This document shows positions 6,038 through 12,761 of a stretch of DNA of 21,298 nt, in pieces. The stretch comes from a virus: positions 1 to 21,298 of the IMG/VR virus record IMGVR_UViG_3300044720_000024; one strand, 5' to 3'. The first letter of the stretch is position 1. The number at the start of each line of letters is the position of its first letter. The notes under the pieces are model-generated. The model ran no database searches. It was not told the DNA's origin and was given only the letters and a program-made list of their open reading frames with translations. The translations under genes were made by a program, and so were the position numbers.

Positions 6038-7572
6038 CAGATGCCCTGGACCGGGCGGGTGTCGTAGAAGAGGTGCAGGCGCTGGATGGCGCACCCCACG
6101 ATGCCGGTGACCTTGAGCCGGAAGCCGGAGGCGAAGTTGGTGTTGGCAAAGGTCAGCCGCCGGCTATCGGTCGTTCCCGATACCGACGCCTCGGCGGCGT
6201 CCTCGGTGAATGTCGTCGATTGCGGAGCCCCGTCGCCGCTGCCGTCACGGTGCGTCGGTGTCACTTCGACGGTGATCGTGTTGTCGCCGCCAAAGCCGTG
6301 GTTCCACTTCTTGAAGTCGACGACGACGCCGACGAGCGAGATCTCGTTCTGCTTGGGATCGACGAACTCGGGCAGCGTGAACTCGGAGGTGAAGGCGACG
6401 CCGGCGTCGTCGAGCGACTCGAACGTCTTGCCGTCAAAGGGCGGGCGATCGAGGTCGTAGCTCCACGAATAGAACTTGGCGGCCGTGCCGGCGGCGCCGC
6501 CGTCGCAGATGATCGCCCGTCGCGAGGTGTCCTCACGGCCGTCGACCCAGCCAGAGATCGACTTGCCGAAGGCGTGCTTGGTCCACACGCCGCGGTGGAA
6601 GAGCAGCGCCTGGTCGTCGTAGATCGAGTCGTTGCCGCCGGTGACCGCGAGCAGCTCCTCGGACTTGGCCAGGCCCGCCATGCCGACCTTCGGCGTGTTG
6701 CCCGTGTCGTCGTAGTCCCCCGTGAGAGCGGTGAGACTGAGATGCTCGAGGCGCTGGAACTTGTCACCGGCGACGCGCACCGGATAGTCGCCTTCCTCGG
6801 CCACAAACCAGGTGTCCTCGCCACCTACGAGGGCCCAGCGCGTGGGCGCTGCGGTGGTATCGCCCGGTCGCAGACCGCGGGCGACCTTGCCCCAACGCTC
6901 GGAGATCGGAGGGATGCCGGCCAACGTCCACCACGAGAAATCGGTCTTGGCCGCCACCAGCTGATGCGTTGCGCCGAACAGGGCGACGATCGGGTAATCC
7001 GCGGAGCCCAGGTCGATGAAGCCGGCCGCCGGCCAGTCGGTGTAGTTACGCCACCTCGAGTACTGGATCCGATTGGGATGAGCAGCGGTGCCGCCAACGA
7101 GCATGCGATCGGCGAACAGCGTCACGACACGGCCGCCGGGTGACCCGCTGACACCTGCCACCGTCCCGGCGCCGTGGTCGAGTGTGTAGACCTTGTCGCC
7201 GTAGTTCGTGATGTACGTCGAGTCGCCGACATTGACGACCGAGCGGATCCGGCCGGACACTGCGGCGTCGAGCGAGCCGAGCGATCGCGACGCCGGTGAC
7301 AGCGCTGAGAGCCCGAAGTCGCGCACGGCGGTTCCGACGATGACCCAGGCCTTCTGCTGGTAGGGGTGCACGCCGAAGCCGCGGACGACGCCGGCGGGGA
7401 TGCCCGAGGGCGCCAGGTCGACGAGACCCGAACGAGGACACAGCGTGCCGTCGAGGAGCCGCACGACGTTGTTGCCGGTGAAGCTGCCCTTTGGTGCGAT
7501 GACGTCGCCCAGGAGGCCGAACTCACCGCCACTGAAATCGGCGAACGTGACGAGCGCCTTACCGCTAGGCAC
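6037..7572 (-). CDS. Tail nozzle-like protein, downstream paralogue, 511 aa
   Basis: The start is GTG at 7572, overlapping the upstream stop by 8 bp (GTGCCTAG). I prefer it over an ATG at 7632 because it aligns the N-terminus with that of the upstream paralogue and avoids a Cys/Arg-rich shadow segment. The two proteins are colinear over their full length: GGEFGLLG (15-22), PRSGLVD (46-52), PGGRVVTLFADR, then a highly conserved block at 298-379 with GVWTKHAFGKSISGWVDG, and the ending TGIVGCAIQRLH. Beta-rich sequence with repeated Trp/Tyr-Asp turns suggests a propeller- or barrel-based ring protein. Position directly after the gp11-like adaptor fits a T7 gp12-like nozzle, though it is shorter than T7 gp12 (about 790 residues). 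The role is inferred from order and composition, not from a diagnostic motif. Confidence 0.8.
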   Translation of the reverse strand: MPSGKALVTFADFSGGEFGLLGDVIAPKGSFTGNNVVRLLDGTLCPRSGLVDLAPSGIPAGVVRGFGVHPYQQKAWVIVGTAVRDFGLSALSPASRSLGSLDAAVSGRIRSVVNVGDSTYITNYGDKVYTLDHGAGTVAGVSGSPGGRVVTLFADRMLVGGTAAHPNRIQYSRWRNYTDWPAAGFIDLGSADYPIVALFGATHQLVAAKTDFSWWTLAGIPPISERWGKVARGLRPGDTTAAPTRWALVGGEDTWFVAEEGDYPVRVAGDKFQRLEHLSLTALTGDYDDTGNTPKVGMAGLAKSEELLAVTGGNDSIYDDQALLFHRGVWTKHAFGKSISGWVDGREDTSRRAIICDGGAAGTAAKFYSWSYDLDRPPFDGKTFESLDDAGVAFTSEFTLPEFVDPKQNEISLVGVVVDFKKWNHGFGGDNTITVEVTPTHRDGSGDGAPQSTTFTEDAAEASVSGTTDSRRLTFANTNFASGFRLKVTGIVGCAIQRLHLFYDTRPVQGI

Positions 7573-9115
7573 TCGAATCCACCGATCGCTGCGGACGTTC
7601 GTCGAGCAGCACCCGCACCTTCTGGATGGCACAACCGACGATGCCCGTGATCTTCACTCGCACGCCTTCGCCCGATGCGGTGTCGTCGGCGAACGTGGCC
7701 GTAAAGGCATCGTCTTGACCAGCGACGCCACCAGTCGGCGTCGCGGCTGATTCGGTGAATGTGTCGTTGACGACCGCGCCCTCGCCTCCGTCGATGTGCA
7801 ACGGAGTGACCTCGACCGTGAAGCTGTTGTTGCCGCCGTAGCCATGCGCCCACTTGCGGAACTCGACGGTGACGCCGGCGACGAGGAACTCGCCTTCGAC
7901 CTCGTGCCACCAGGCCGGCAGGGTGAACTCCGATGTGAACGCCGTCCCCGCATCCGTGTTCTTCTCATAGGCGTTGGCGGCGAACGGCGGGCGGGTGTTG
8001 CCGTAGTGCCAGATGTAGAACTTCGGCGCAACGCCGCCGGCGCCGCCGTCGGTGAGGAACACGCGCCGGTAGGTGTCGTTGAGGCCCTCCACCCAACCGG
8101 AGATGTTCTTGCCGAACGTGTGCCTCGACCACACGCCGTTGTGCAGCAGCAGGCCCTGGTTGTCGTAGCTGCCGCTGTTGGCGCCAGTGGCGAAGAACAT
8201 CTCATCGGGCATCAGCAGGCCGGTGACGCCGATCTTTGGCGTGCCTGAGTCCGGGAACGTGTCGCCGTTCTTGGTCAGGGTCAGGTAGTCCTCGTGCCGC
8301 ATTCCAGGACTGCCGGTGAACACGGTCGGGTACTCGCCGTTGTACGGGAGGAACCACACCTTGCCGTCGCCGGCGACAGCCTGGCGAGTGACCGCAGCGA
8401 TGGCGTCGGGTGACGGTGACGCGCCCCGCACGATCTCGCGCAATACGTCATTGACGCCAGGAACGCCAGTGAGCACCCACCACGAGCCCTCGGCCTTGAC
8501 GATCACGAGACGCGAGCCGCTGCCATGAAGGCCGGTGATTGGCGAGGGCCCGCCGACATCGAAGTAGTCGGTGGGGTCCCAGGTGTCGACGAGCCCGGGA
8601 GCCGAGAAGTACACGCGGTTGGGGTTGGCCGACTTGCCTGCCGTGACGTAGCGATCACCCAGGCGAGCGGCGGTGCGGCCGCCGGGCATCTGCGTCAGCG
8701 CAGTGCAGGCGGCGCCGGCGTGGTCGATGTAGTACCCCTGGTCGTCGAGCACGGCGAAGGCGGTGGTGTTGTACGTCGTGTCGATGCCGCGGACACGGTT
8801 GGTCGGTGTCGCGGTGATGACGTTGGTGCCGACGGTGACGACGGCATTTCCGGGTGCATCGGTGACCTGGTACACGTTCCGGCCGATGACGAACCACACC
8901 TTGCCGGCGCTCGGGTTGTGGCCGAAGCCGGCGACGGCGCCCGTGGGCGTGCTCGTCGTGGCCATATCGACAAGGCCGCTGCGGGGGCCGATCGAACCGT
9001 CGATATAACGCAGGACGTTCTTGCCGGTCCATGAGCCGCGAGGTGCCTCGCGCTCGCCGAGCAGGCCGAACTCTCCGGCATCGAAACGATCGAAAACGAC
9101 GACCCGGCGCGGCAT
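7565..9115 (-). CDS. Tail nozzle-like protein, upstream paralogue, 516 aa
   Basis: The ATG directly follows the adaptor stop (TAGATG). N-terminal FDAGEFGLLG (11-20) and PRSGLVD (44-50) match the downstream paralogue. In residues 296-378 I count about 45 identities of 83, including GVWSRHTFGKNISGWVEG (327-344) and KFYIWHYGNTRPPF (365-378). The C-terminus has GTAFTSEFTLP, FRKWAHGYGGNN, TVEVTPLH and ITGIVGCAIQKV, again mirrored in the neighbour. The protein is beta-rich and lacks transmembrane segments, a signal peptide or catalytic motifs. The gene order adaptor then nozzle is that of T7-like and related short-tailed phages, so a tail ring or nozzle role is likely. An alternative is that one paralogue forms the ring and the other a distal tail knob. 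Confidence 0.82.
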   Translation of the reverse strand: MPRRVVVFDRFDAGEFGLLGEREAPRGSWTGKNVLRYIDGSIGPRSGLVDMATTSTPTGAVAGFGHNPSAGKVWFVIGRNVYQVTDAPGNAVVTVGTNVITATPTNRVRGIDTTYNTTAFAVLDDQGYYIDHAGAACTALTQMPGGRTAARLGDRYVTAGKSANPNRVYFSAPGLVDTWDPTDYFDVGGPSPITGLHGSGSRLVIVKAEGSWWVLTGVPGVNDVLREIVRGASPSPDAIAAVTRQAVAGDGKVWFLPYNGEYPTVFTGSPGMRHEDYLTLTKNGDTFPDSGTPKIGVTGLLMPDEMFFATGANSGSYDNQGLLLHNGVWSRHTFGKNISGWVEGLNDTYRRVFLTDGGAGGVAPKFYIWHYGNTRPPFAANAYEKNTDAGTAFTSEFTLPAWWHEVEGEFLVAGVTVEFRKWAHGYGGNNSFTVEVTPLHIDGGEGAVVNDTFTESAATPTGGVAGQDDAFTATFADDTASGEGVRVKITGIVGCAIQKVRVLLDERPQRSVDSSA

Positions 9116-9739
9116 CTAGATCCAGCCGCCCGGACGAATCCGAACACTGGGAGTGCCCTGGGTCCGCCGGCGGTTGTCGACCATCCGTTCGTGCCAGTCC
9201 TTGTAGGCGGCGAAAGCGACGGCGGCCCGTTCCTCCTCCCGGGTGCGACGGAGGGACAGATAGGCGGCGACCTCGGCGATCGCCGGGTGAAAGCTGGCGG
9301 GCATCAGGGGCGACTGGTCGTCGTTGTTGAGGTCCGGTTCCATGCGCACGTAGCGGTGTGTGACGGTGTAAACGCCGCTCGGCAGCGGGCGCAGCAGCAG
9401 CTGGTCCCCCTCGAAGCCGAAGGCAGTCGGGACGCCCTGCTCGGTCGAGAGCGGGTAGTCGTAGTCGAGCTCCTCGCTCGATCGGACCTCAAGCGGCGAG
9501 TAGTCGGCGATACGCAGTGAGCGGGTGCGCAGCCAGTCAGTCGGAGCGGTATAGGCGCCGGTGCCGGCGGCAGTCGAAAACGTCGTCGACGTCATTAGCC
9601 ACGGCCAGTCCTTGTCCGTCTCGATCCAGTGCAGCGCCTCATTGATAAGGCGATCGATGCGAGCGGTGCCAAGGCGCGGGTCGGTCGAGTCGACACCGAG
9701 CTTGTCGTAGGTCGCCTCGCGCAGCTGGGCTCGGTTCAT
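9116..9739 (-). CDS. Head-tail adaptor, T7 gp11 / tail tubular A-like, 207 aa
   Basis: The N-terminus carries the hallmark helix of this adaptor family, RIDRLINEALHWIETDKDWPWL (begins about residue 27), in which a helix ends in the D/R-WPWL element. A beta section follows (TSTTFSTAAGTGAYTAPTDW, LRIADYSPLEVRSSEEL), then strands with LLLRPLP and a final helical region (HPAIAEVAAYLSLRRTREEE) with a basic tail. About 200 residues is the normal size for tail tubular protein A-like adaptors, which bind the portal ring and seat the nozzle. It begins 3 bp after the stop of the upstream gene and abuts the first nozzle-like gene. Confidence 0.85.
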   Translation of the reverse strand: MNRAQLREATYDKLGVDSTDPRLGTARIDRLINEALHWIETDKDWPWLMTSTTFSTAAGTGAYTAPTDWLRTRSLRIADYSPLEVRSSEELDYDYPLSTEQGVPTAFGFEGDQLLLRPLPSGVYTVTHRYVRMEPDLNNDDQSPLMPASFHPAIAEVAAYLSLRRTREEERAAVAFAAYKDWHERMVDNRRRTQGTPSVRIRPGGWI

Positions 9740-9742
9740 CGC

Positions 9743-10186
9743 TCAGTCGACGCCGTCTTTGATGAGCCCGTGGGCGAGCCGGTCGGCGGCTTCGTCGTAG
9801 AAGGCCTCACGCTCGGCCGCCTTGGCGCGCTCGAGCTCGGTTTGGTGACGCTCGATCGCAGCGAACGGGTCGAAGCCTCGGCGCGTGTCGGAAGCGATGA
9901 GCTGCACGATCATCTCGGCGACGACATCGGGGCCGCGCCACTGCTCGGCCGGGAAGCGCATGACGCCCCGGTAGAGACCGTCGTGCTCGAGCCGGAACAG
10001 CTCCCAGGTTCGGCCGCGCCGATCGACGTAGAGCGCCAGGCGCTCGTCGCCTTCCCACCCGAGGATCGAGTCACCCTTGGCGAGCTTGTCCGCCAGGGGG
10101 TCGACGATGAGCTCGAGCTCGCGCCCGGTGTCGAGGCGCAGTGGGTCGGGGTGATCGACCCTGCCGAGGGTCGCCTCGCGGTGCAC
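9743..10186 (-). CDS. Conserved-looking head/connector-region protein, 147 aa
   Basis: I do not recognise the family. The GTG start abuts the stop of the upstream gene (TAGGTG); no strong ribosome-binding site is visible. Residues 20-80 look alpha/beta (RELELIVDPLADKLAKGDS, ERLALYVDRRGRTWELFRLE). Residues 85-147 are helical and charged (DVVAEMIVQLIASDTRRGFD, RAKAAEREAFYDEAADRLAH). It is acidic, with no membrane or zinc motif. Its place between the coat/decoration genes and the adaptor suggests a head-completion or connector function, but only by context. Confidence 0.7.
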   Translation of the reverse strand: MHREATLGRVDHPDPLRLDTGRELELIVDPLADKLAKGDSILGWEGDERLALYVDRRGRTWELFRLEHDGLYRGVMRFPAEQWRGPDVVAEMIVQLIASDTRRGFDPFAAIERHQTELERAKAAEREAFYDEAADRLAHGLIKDGVD

Positions 10187-10447
10187 CTAGATCCCGACGG
10201 CCTGCACGTAGCAGTCGCGGGCGGTTCCGGCGACCTGGAAGGTCACGACGCCGCCGGAGATCGAGTCCACTGCGATCGAGTCGGCGGCCACGGTCGACGC
10301 GGATGCCGCTGTGATCTGGACGTTGTCGATCGACACGAGACCGGTGTCCCATGTGTTCGTGTCGGCCGGCGCCGTGAGCAGCGCCGACACAACGCGCCGG
10401 TTGCCGACGACATTGAGTTGCTGGGAAACGACTGCAGCTGCTGCCAT
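10187..10447 (-). CDS. Small head protein, possibly decoration, 86 aa
   Basis: The ATG has a strong Shine-Dalgarno (AAGGAG, 10459-10454) with a 6-nt spacer. It is the first gene after the capsid hairpin, so translation is probably independent and high. The sequence is Ala/Val/Thr/Ser-rich and beta-like (VVSQQLNVVGNRRVVSALLT, VTFQVAGTARDCYVQAVG), with one cysteine and very few charges. Small beta-rich proteins just after the coat gene are often capsid decoration or stabilising proteins. That is the most likely role here, but I cannot name a family and a connector component is also possible. Confidence 0.75.
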   Translation of the reverse strand: MAAAAVVSQQLNVVGNRRVVSALLTAPADTNTWDTGLVSIDNVQITAASASTVAADSIAVDSISGGVVTFQVAGTARDCYVQAVGI

Positions 10448-10453
10448 ATCTGG

Positions 10454-10459
10454 CTCCTT
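10454..10459 (-). promoter_or_regulatory. Strong ribosome-binding site for the 86-aa gene
   Basis: The minus strand reads AAGGAGCCAGATATG. It lies in the 84-bp gap after the capsid gene, so this gene is not coupled to its upstream neighbour. Confidence 0.7.
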
Positions 10460-10484
10460 GTGCGAGAGAAAGGTCGGACCGCGC

Positions 10485-10512
10485 GACGAGGGCCCCCGAA
10501 GGGGCCCCCGTC
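10485..10512 (-). terminator. Strong UUCG-loop hairpin after the capsid gene
   Basis: The minus strand folds GACGGGGGCCCC / TTCG / GGGGCCCTCGTC: a 12-bp stem with one C-A mismatch and a C(UUCG)G tetraloop, an especially stable loop type. It starts 19 bp past the capsid stop. No U-run follows, so it may be a partial terminator or an mRNA-stabilising 3' end for the abundant coat transcript rather than a classic intrinsic terminator. Confidence 0.65.
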
Positions 10513-10526
10513 AGTCGTGCGGTGGT

Positions 10527-10540
10527 GAGGCCTAGGCCTC
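10527..10540. repeat. Perfect 14-bp palindrome over the capsid stop codon
   Basis: GAGGCCTAGGCCTC is its own reverse complement and contains the TAG stop of the capsid gene (10534-10532). With the hairpin 14 bp further on, it gives this gene end two adjacent dyad symmetries. It may be chance, since it encodes the Glu-Ala-stop end of the protein. Confidence 0.5.
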
Positions 10541-11761
10541 GGTGATGTCCTTGATGACGAAGTGCGCGTTGCGCTTGTCCGTCGCCACCTCGTGGTACTT
10601 GAAGAGCGTCGACTCGTAGGCGTCGACGTTGGCAACTCGGTTGAGCACGTTGCCGTCCTCCTCCATGAACTCCCAATCACTCATCTGGTATTCGGTGAGG
10701 TGATCGGTGTCGAGTCCGTAGAGGCTGTTTGCCGGGCAGTCACGGTCCCAGACGGCGGGGATCGTGGGGCCGCCGGCGGTGAAGTCGAGACCCGAATAGC
10801 CGCCCTTGAGGTTGGTGGTCCCAGGGAAGCGCTTGAGGCTCGTCAGCAGGTTCGACAGCGCACGGATGACGCCGGGCGATCCGATGAGGATCTTGGCCCA
10901 GCCGCCGCCGAGGATCTGTGCGTTCTGCATCGCCTTGGCGATCAGGTTCTCCGACAGCGAGCGATTGGTGCCGCCGTTGGAGTCCACCGTCGCCACCCAG
11001 GAGGGGTCGACGGTCGGGTTGACGTTGTGCAGCGTGCCCGAGGAAGCCACGATCGACTGCATGCCGGTGATTTCCTTCTGGGATGCGCCGCCGCCGCCTG
11101 CACCCGACCGGTAGATCCGGTGTGAGCTCGAGGTGGTGACGTTGCCGCCGGCGGCGTCGATCGTGACGGTCTTGTTGGTCGTATCGACCGACTGGATCGT
11201 CCGGGCCGAGCCGTTGGTGATGATCACCGGCGGGTCTGCGGTGTCGGCGATGTCGATGACCATGCCGACCTCGAGCTGGCGCAGCTTGACGTCCGAGGTG
11301 GTCGCGGCCAGCACGACGATTACGGCGCCGGACGTGGTGCCACAGGTGGCGATGACGCCGTCTGAGGTGCCCCACGCCTGACGATTCACGTCACGCTTGA
11401 GGTCGCGCACCAGGCCCTCGGACTCCATGGCGATCGCTCGCTTGAAGCTGCCGCGGTTGGTGCGCATGGCCCGGATCGTCGGACCGGAGACCTGCATCCG
11501 GCCGTAGTTCTGCAGCGTGGGCACGCGCTCTTCGGCCGTGCCCTGGTTCCCAGCGGTCGGCAGGGTGCCGAGCTCGGCGCGGGCGCCGACACCGGAGTTG
11601 CGTCGAGTGTGCAGCGACAGGACCGCTCGCTTGCCCTCGATGTCCTCGGTGTTCTTCTCGAGCTGCGCGAGCAGCGGGATGTCGTTGTTGAGTTGTTCGC
11701 GCATGCCGGGCTCGTAGAACTCTTTGAGCGCGGCGGACGCGGTGGACAGTGAAAGGCCCAT
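10532..11761 (-). CDS. Major capsid protein, HK97-type fold, 409 aa
   Basis: The ATG has a textbook AAGGAG nine bases upstream. The N-terminal helix (ALKEFYEPGMREQLNNDIPL) and the segment KRAVLSLHTRRNSGVGARAE followed by LPTAGNQGTAEERVP are typical of HK97-fold coat proteins in short-tailed and related phages. A beta-rich insert lies at about 140-225 (LEVGMVIDIADTADPPVIIT, TIQSVDTTNKTVTIDAAGG), flanked by a Gly run, probably an inserted surface domain. The C-terminal half has the P-domain and A-domain pattern (QNAQILGGGWAKILIGSPGV) and ends beta-rich (NAHFVIKDITEA). The scaffold gene precedes it and a hairpin follows it, as expected for a highly expressed coat gene. There is no N-terminal protease-cleaved delta domain, consistent with a separate scaffold. 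Confidence 0.9.
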   Translation of the reverse strand: MGLSLSTASAALKEFYEPGMREQLNNDIPLLAQLEKNTEDIEGKRAVLSLHTRRNSGVGARAELGTLPTAGNQGTAEERVPTLQNYGRMQVSGPTIRAMRTNRGSFKRAIAMESEGLVRDLKRDVNRQAWGTSDGVIATCGTTSGAVIVVLAATTSDVKLRQLEVGMVIDIADTADPPVIITNGSARTIQSVDTTNKTVTIDAAGGNVTTSSSHRIYRSGAGGGGASQKEITGMQSIVASSGTLHNVNPTVDPSWVATVDSNGGTNRSLSENLIAKAMQNAQILGGGWAKILIGSPGVIRALSNLLTSLKRFPGTTNLKGGYSGLDFTAGGPTIPAVWDRDCPANSLYGLDTDHLTEYQMSDWEFMEEDGNVLNRVANVDAYESTLFKYHEVATDKRNAHFVIKDITEA

Positions 11762-11770
11762 CGGTAGTTG

Positions 11771-11776
11771 CTCCTT
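11771..11776 (-). promoter_or_regulatory. Strong ribosome-binding site for the capsid gene
   Basis: AAGGAG on the minus strand, nine bases before the capsid ATG. It lies just downstream of a hairpin that ends the untranslated leader. Confidence 0.75.
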
Positions 11777-11784
11777 GGTGGTTG

Positions 11785-11802
11785 GACGCGCGTGTGCGCG
11801 TC
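11785..11802 (-). promoter_or_regulatory. Leader hairpin just upstream of the capsid ribosome-binding site
   Basis: The minus strand reads GACGCGC / ACAC / GCGCGTC: a perfect 7-bp G+C stem with a 4-base loop, 8 bp before the AAGGAG. It lies in the 148-bp non-coding stretch between scaffold and capsid (11762-11909), the longest gene gap in the window. No convincing -10/-35 pair was found there. A processing site or 5' stabiliser for capsid mRNA is the simplest reading; a weak terminator for scaffold transcripts is possible but no U-run follows. Confidence 0.5.
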
Positions 11803-11909
11803 AGCTCGTGGGGTTGCTGGTTCCAGGAGCCGGATCGATCCACCAGGGACCTGCGGCAGCGGCATCGGGCCGCTCTGGGAGAACTTCGGGGGCGTGCCGG
11901 ATCAGCCGG

Positions 11910-12734
11910 CTACGCGATGCCTTGTGCGTCGAGGAAACCGTCCATCGCCGCCTTTGCCTCGGCGAGGCTCTTCGGTGGTTCGAGTTGGCCGGATGGCGCC
12001 ACACCCGTCGGGGGTGCCGGCGTCACGCCACCGTCGGCGGCGGCCTGCTGTTGTGCGAGGTAGTGGTCGACCCACCGCTGCTTCTCGGCGAGGACCTCGG
12101 CGTGTGCGGCCTTGATGTCGCCGCCGGTGCGGTTGTTGGCGATCCACAGCAACTGGATGTACTCGGGCGACTCGGTGTCGTAGCCGAGGCCCTTCGCCTC
12201 GTCGATCACGCCCTGCGTTGCCATCTCGATCGACCGTTGGCGCTCGCGCTGGTCGAGCACACGGTTGAGATCATCCGCAGTGAGGTACTGCTGCTGGGCG
12301 CCACCGTCGTCGCCACCCATGTCGATGCCCTCGCCGGCGAGATACTCGGCGATCGCCCGGTACTCCTGAGCGGCCTCGCGGCGCACCGCCGGATCGGAGT
12401 CGCCCGTCTTGCGGACGAGGTCGATCATGTATGCGCGGTCGGGCTCGTCGAGACCGGCGAATGCCGACTCGGCGGCTTGGGCGCGCTGGCGGTAGTTCTG
12501 CGACTCGCCGCGGAGGCGGCGGATCTCCTTGGCGGCTTCGGGCGGGAGCGTGTCGAGCCAACTGTCGCCGGCAGGCTCGGTCGCAGCTGGCGCCGGTGCA
12601 GCAGGTTCGGCAGGCTCGGCTGGTGCCGGCGGCTCCGCAGCGGCCGCTGGGGCCGCGGGTGTCGGCTCGGCGTCGTCGTCGGGCATCTCGTCCTCGAGTC
12701 GGTCGAGAACGTCGTCAATGCTGGGTTCAGCCAT
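11910..12734 (-). CDS. Capsid scaffolding protein, 274 aa
   Basis: It lies between portal and coat, the usual scaffold position, and has the usual composition. There is an acidic start (MAEPSIDDVLDRLEDEMPDD), a Pro/Ala/Glu-rich disordered stretch at about 22-55 (PAPAEPAEPAAPAPAA), then long charged helices (EIRRLRGESQNYRQRAQAAE, and LNRVLDQRERQRSIEMATQG) and a Gln/Ala-rich section. It ends with a helical tail (SLAEAKAAMDGFLDAQGIA) that could bind coat subunits. There are no cysteines or enzymatic motifs, and I see no protease domain. The ATG is preceded by AAAGGA about 11 nt upstream. It would direct procapsid assembly and then leave the head. Confidence 0.85.
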   Translation of the reverse strand: MAEPSIDDVLDRLEDEMPDDDAEPTPAAPAAAAEPPAPAEPAEPAAPAPAATEPAGDSWLDTLPPEAAKEIRRLRGESQNYRQRAQAAESAFAGLDEPDRAYMIDLVRKTGDSDPAVRREAAQEYRAIAEYLAGEGIDMGGDDGGAQQQYLTADDLNRVLDQRERQRSIEMATQGVIDEAKGLGYDTESPEYIQLLWIANNRTGGDIKAAHAEVLAEKQRWVDHYLAQQQAAADGGVTPAPPTGVAPSGQLEPPKSLAEAKAAMDGFLDAQGIA

Positions 12735-12761
12735 CGGGGCTGGTCCTTTCGGGTTGTCGGG

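Noticed and set aside
7573-7632. Upstream ATG start giving a 531-aa form of the second nozzle protein
   Set aside because: The extra 20 residues (Cys/Arg-rich) lie inside the upstream gene, do not align with the paralogue and have no ribosome-binding site; GTG at 7572 fits better.
12580-12680. Tandem DNA repeat in the Pro/Ala/Glu-rich part of the scaffold gene
   Set aside because: Imperfect short repetition reflects a low-complexity PAxPAEPAE-type protein segment; no regular unit or spacing was found.
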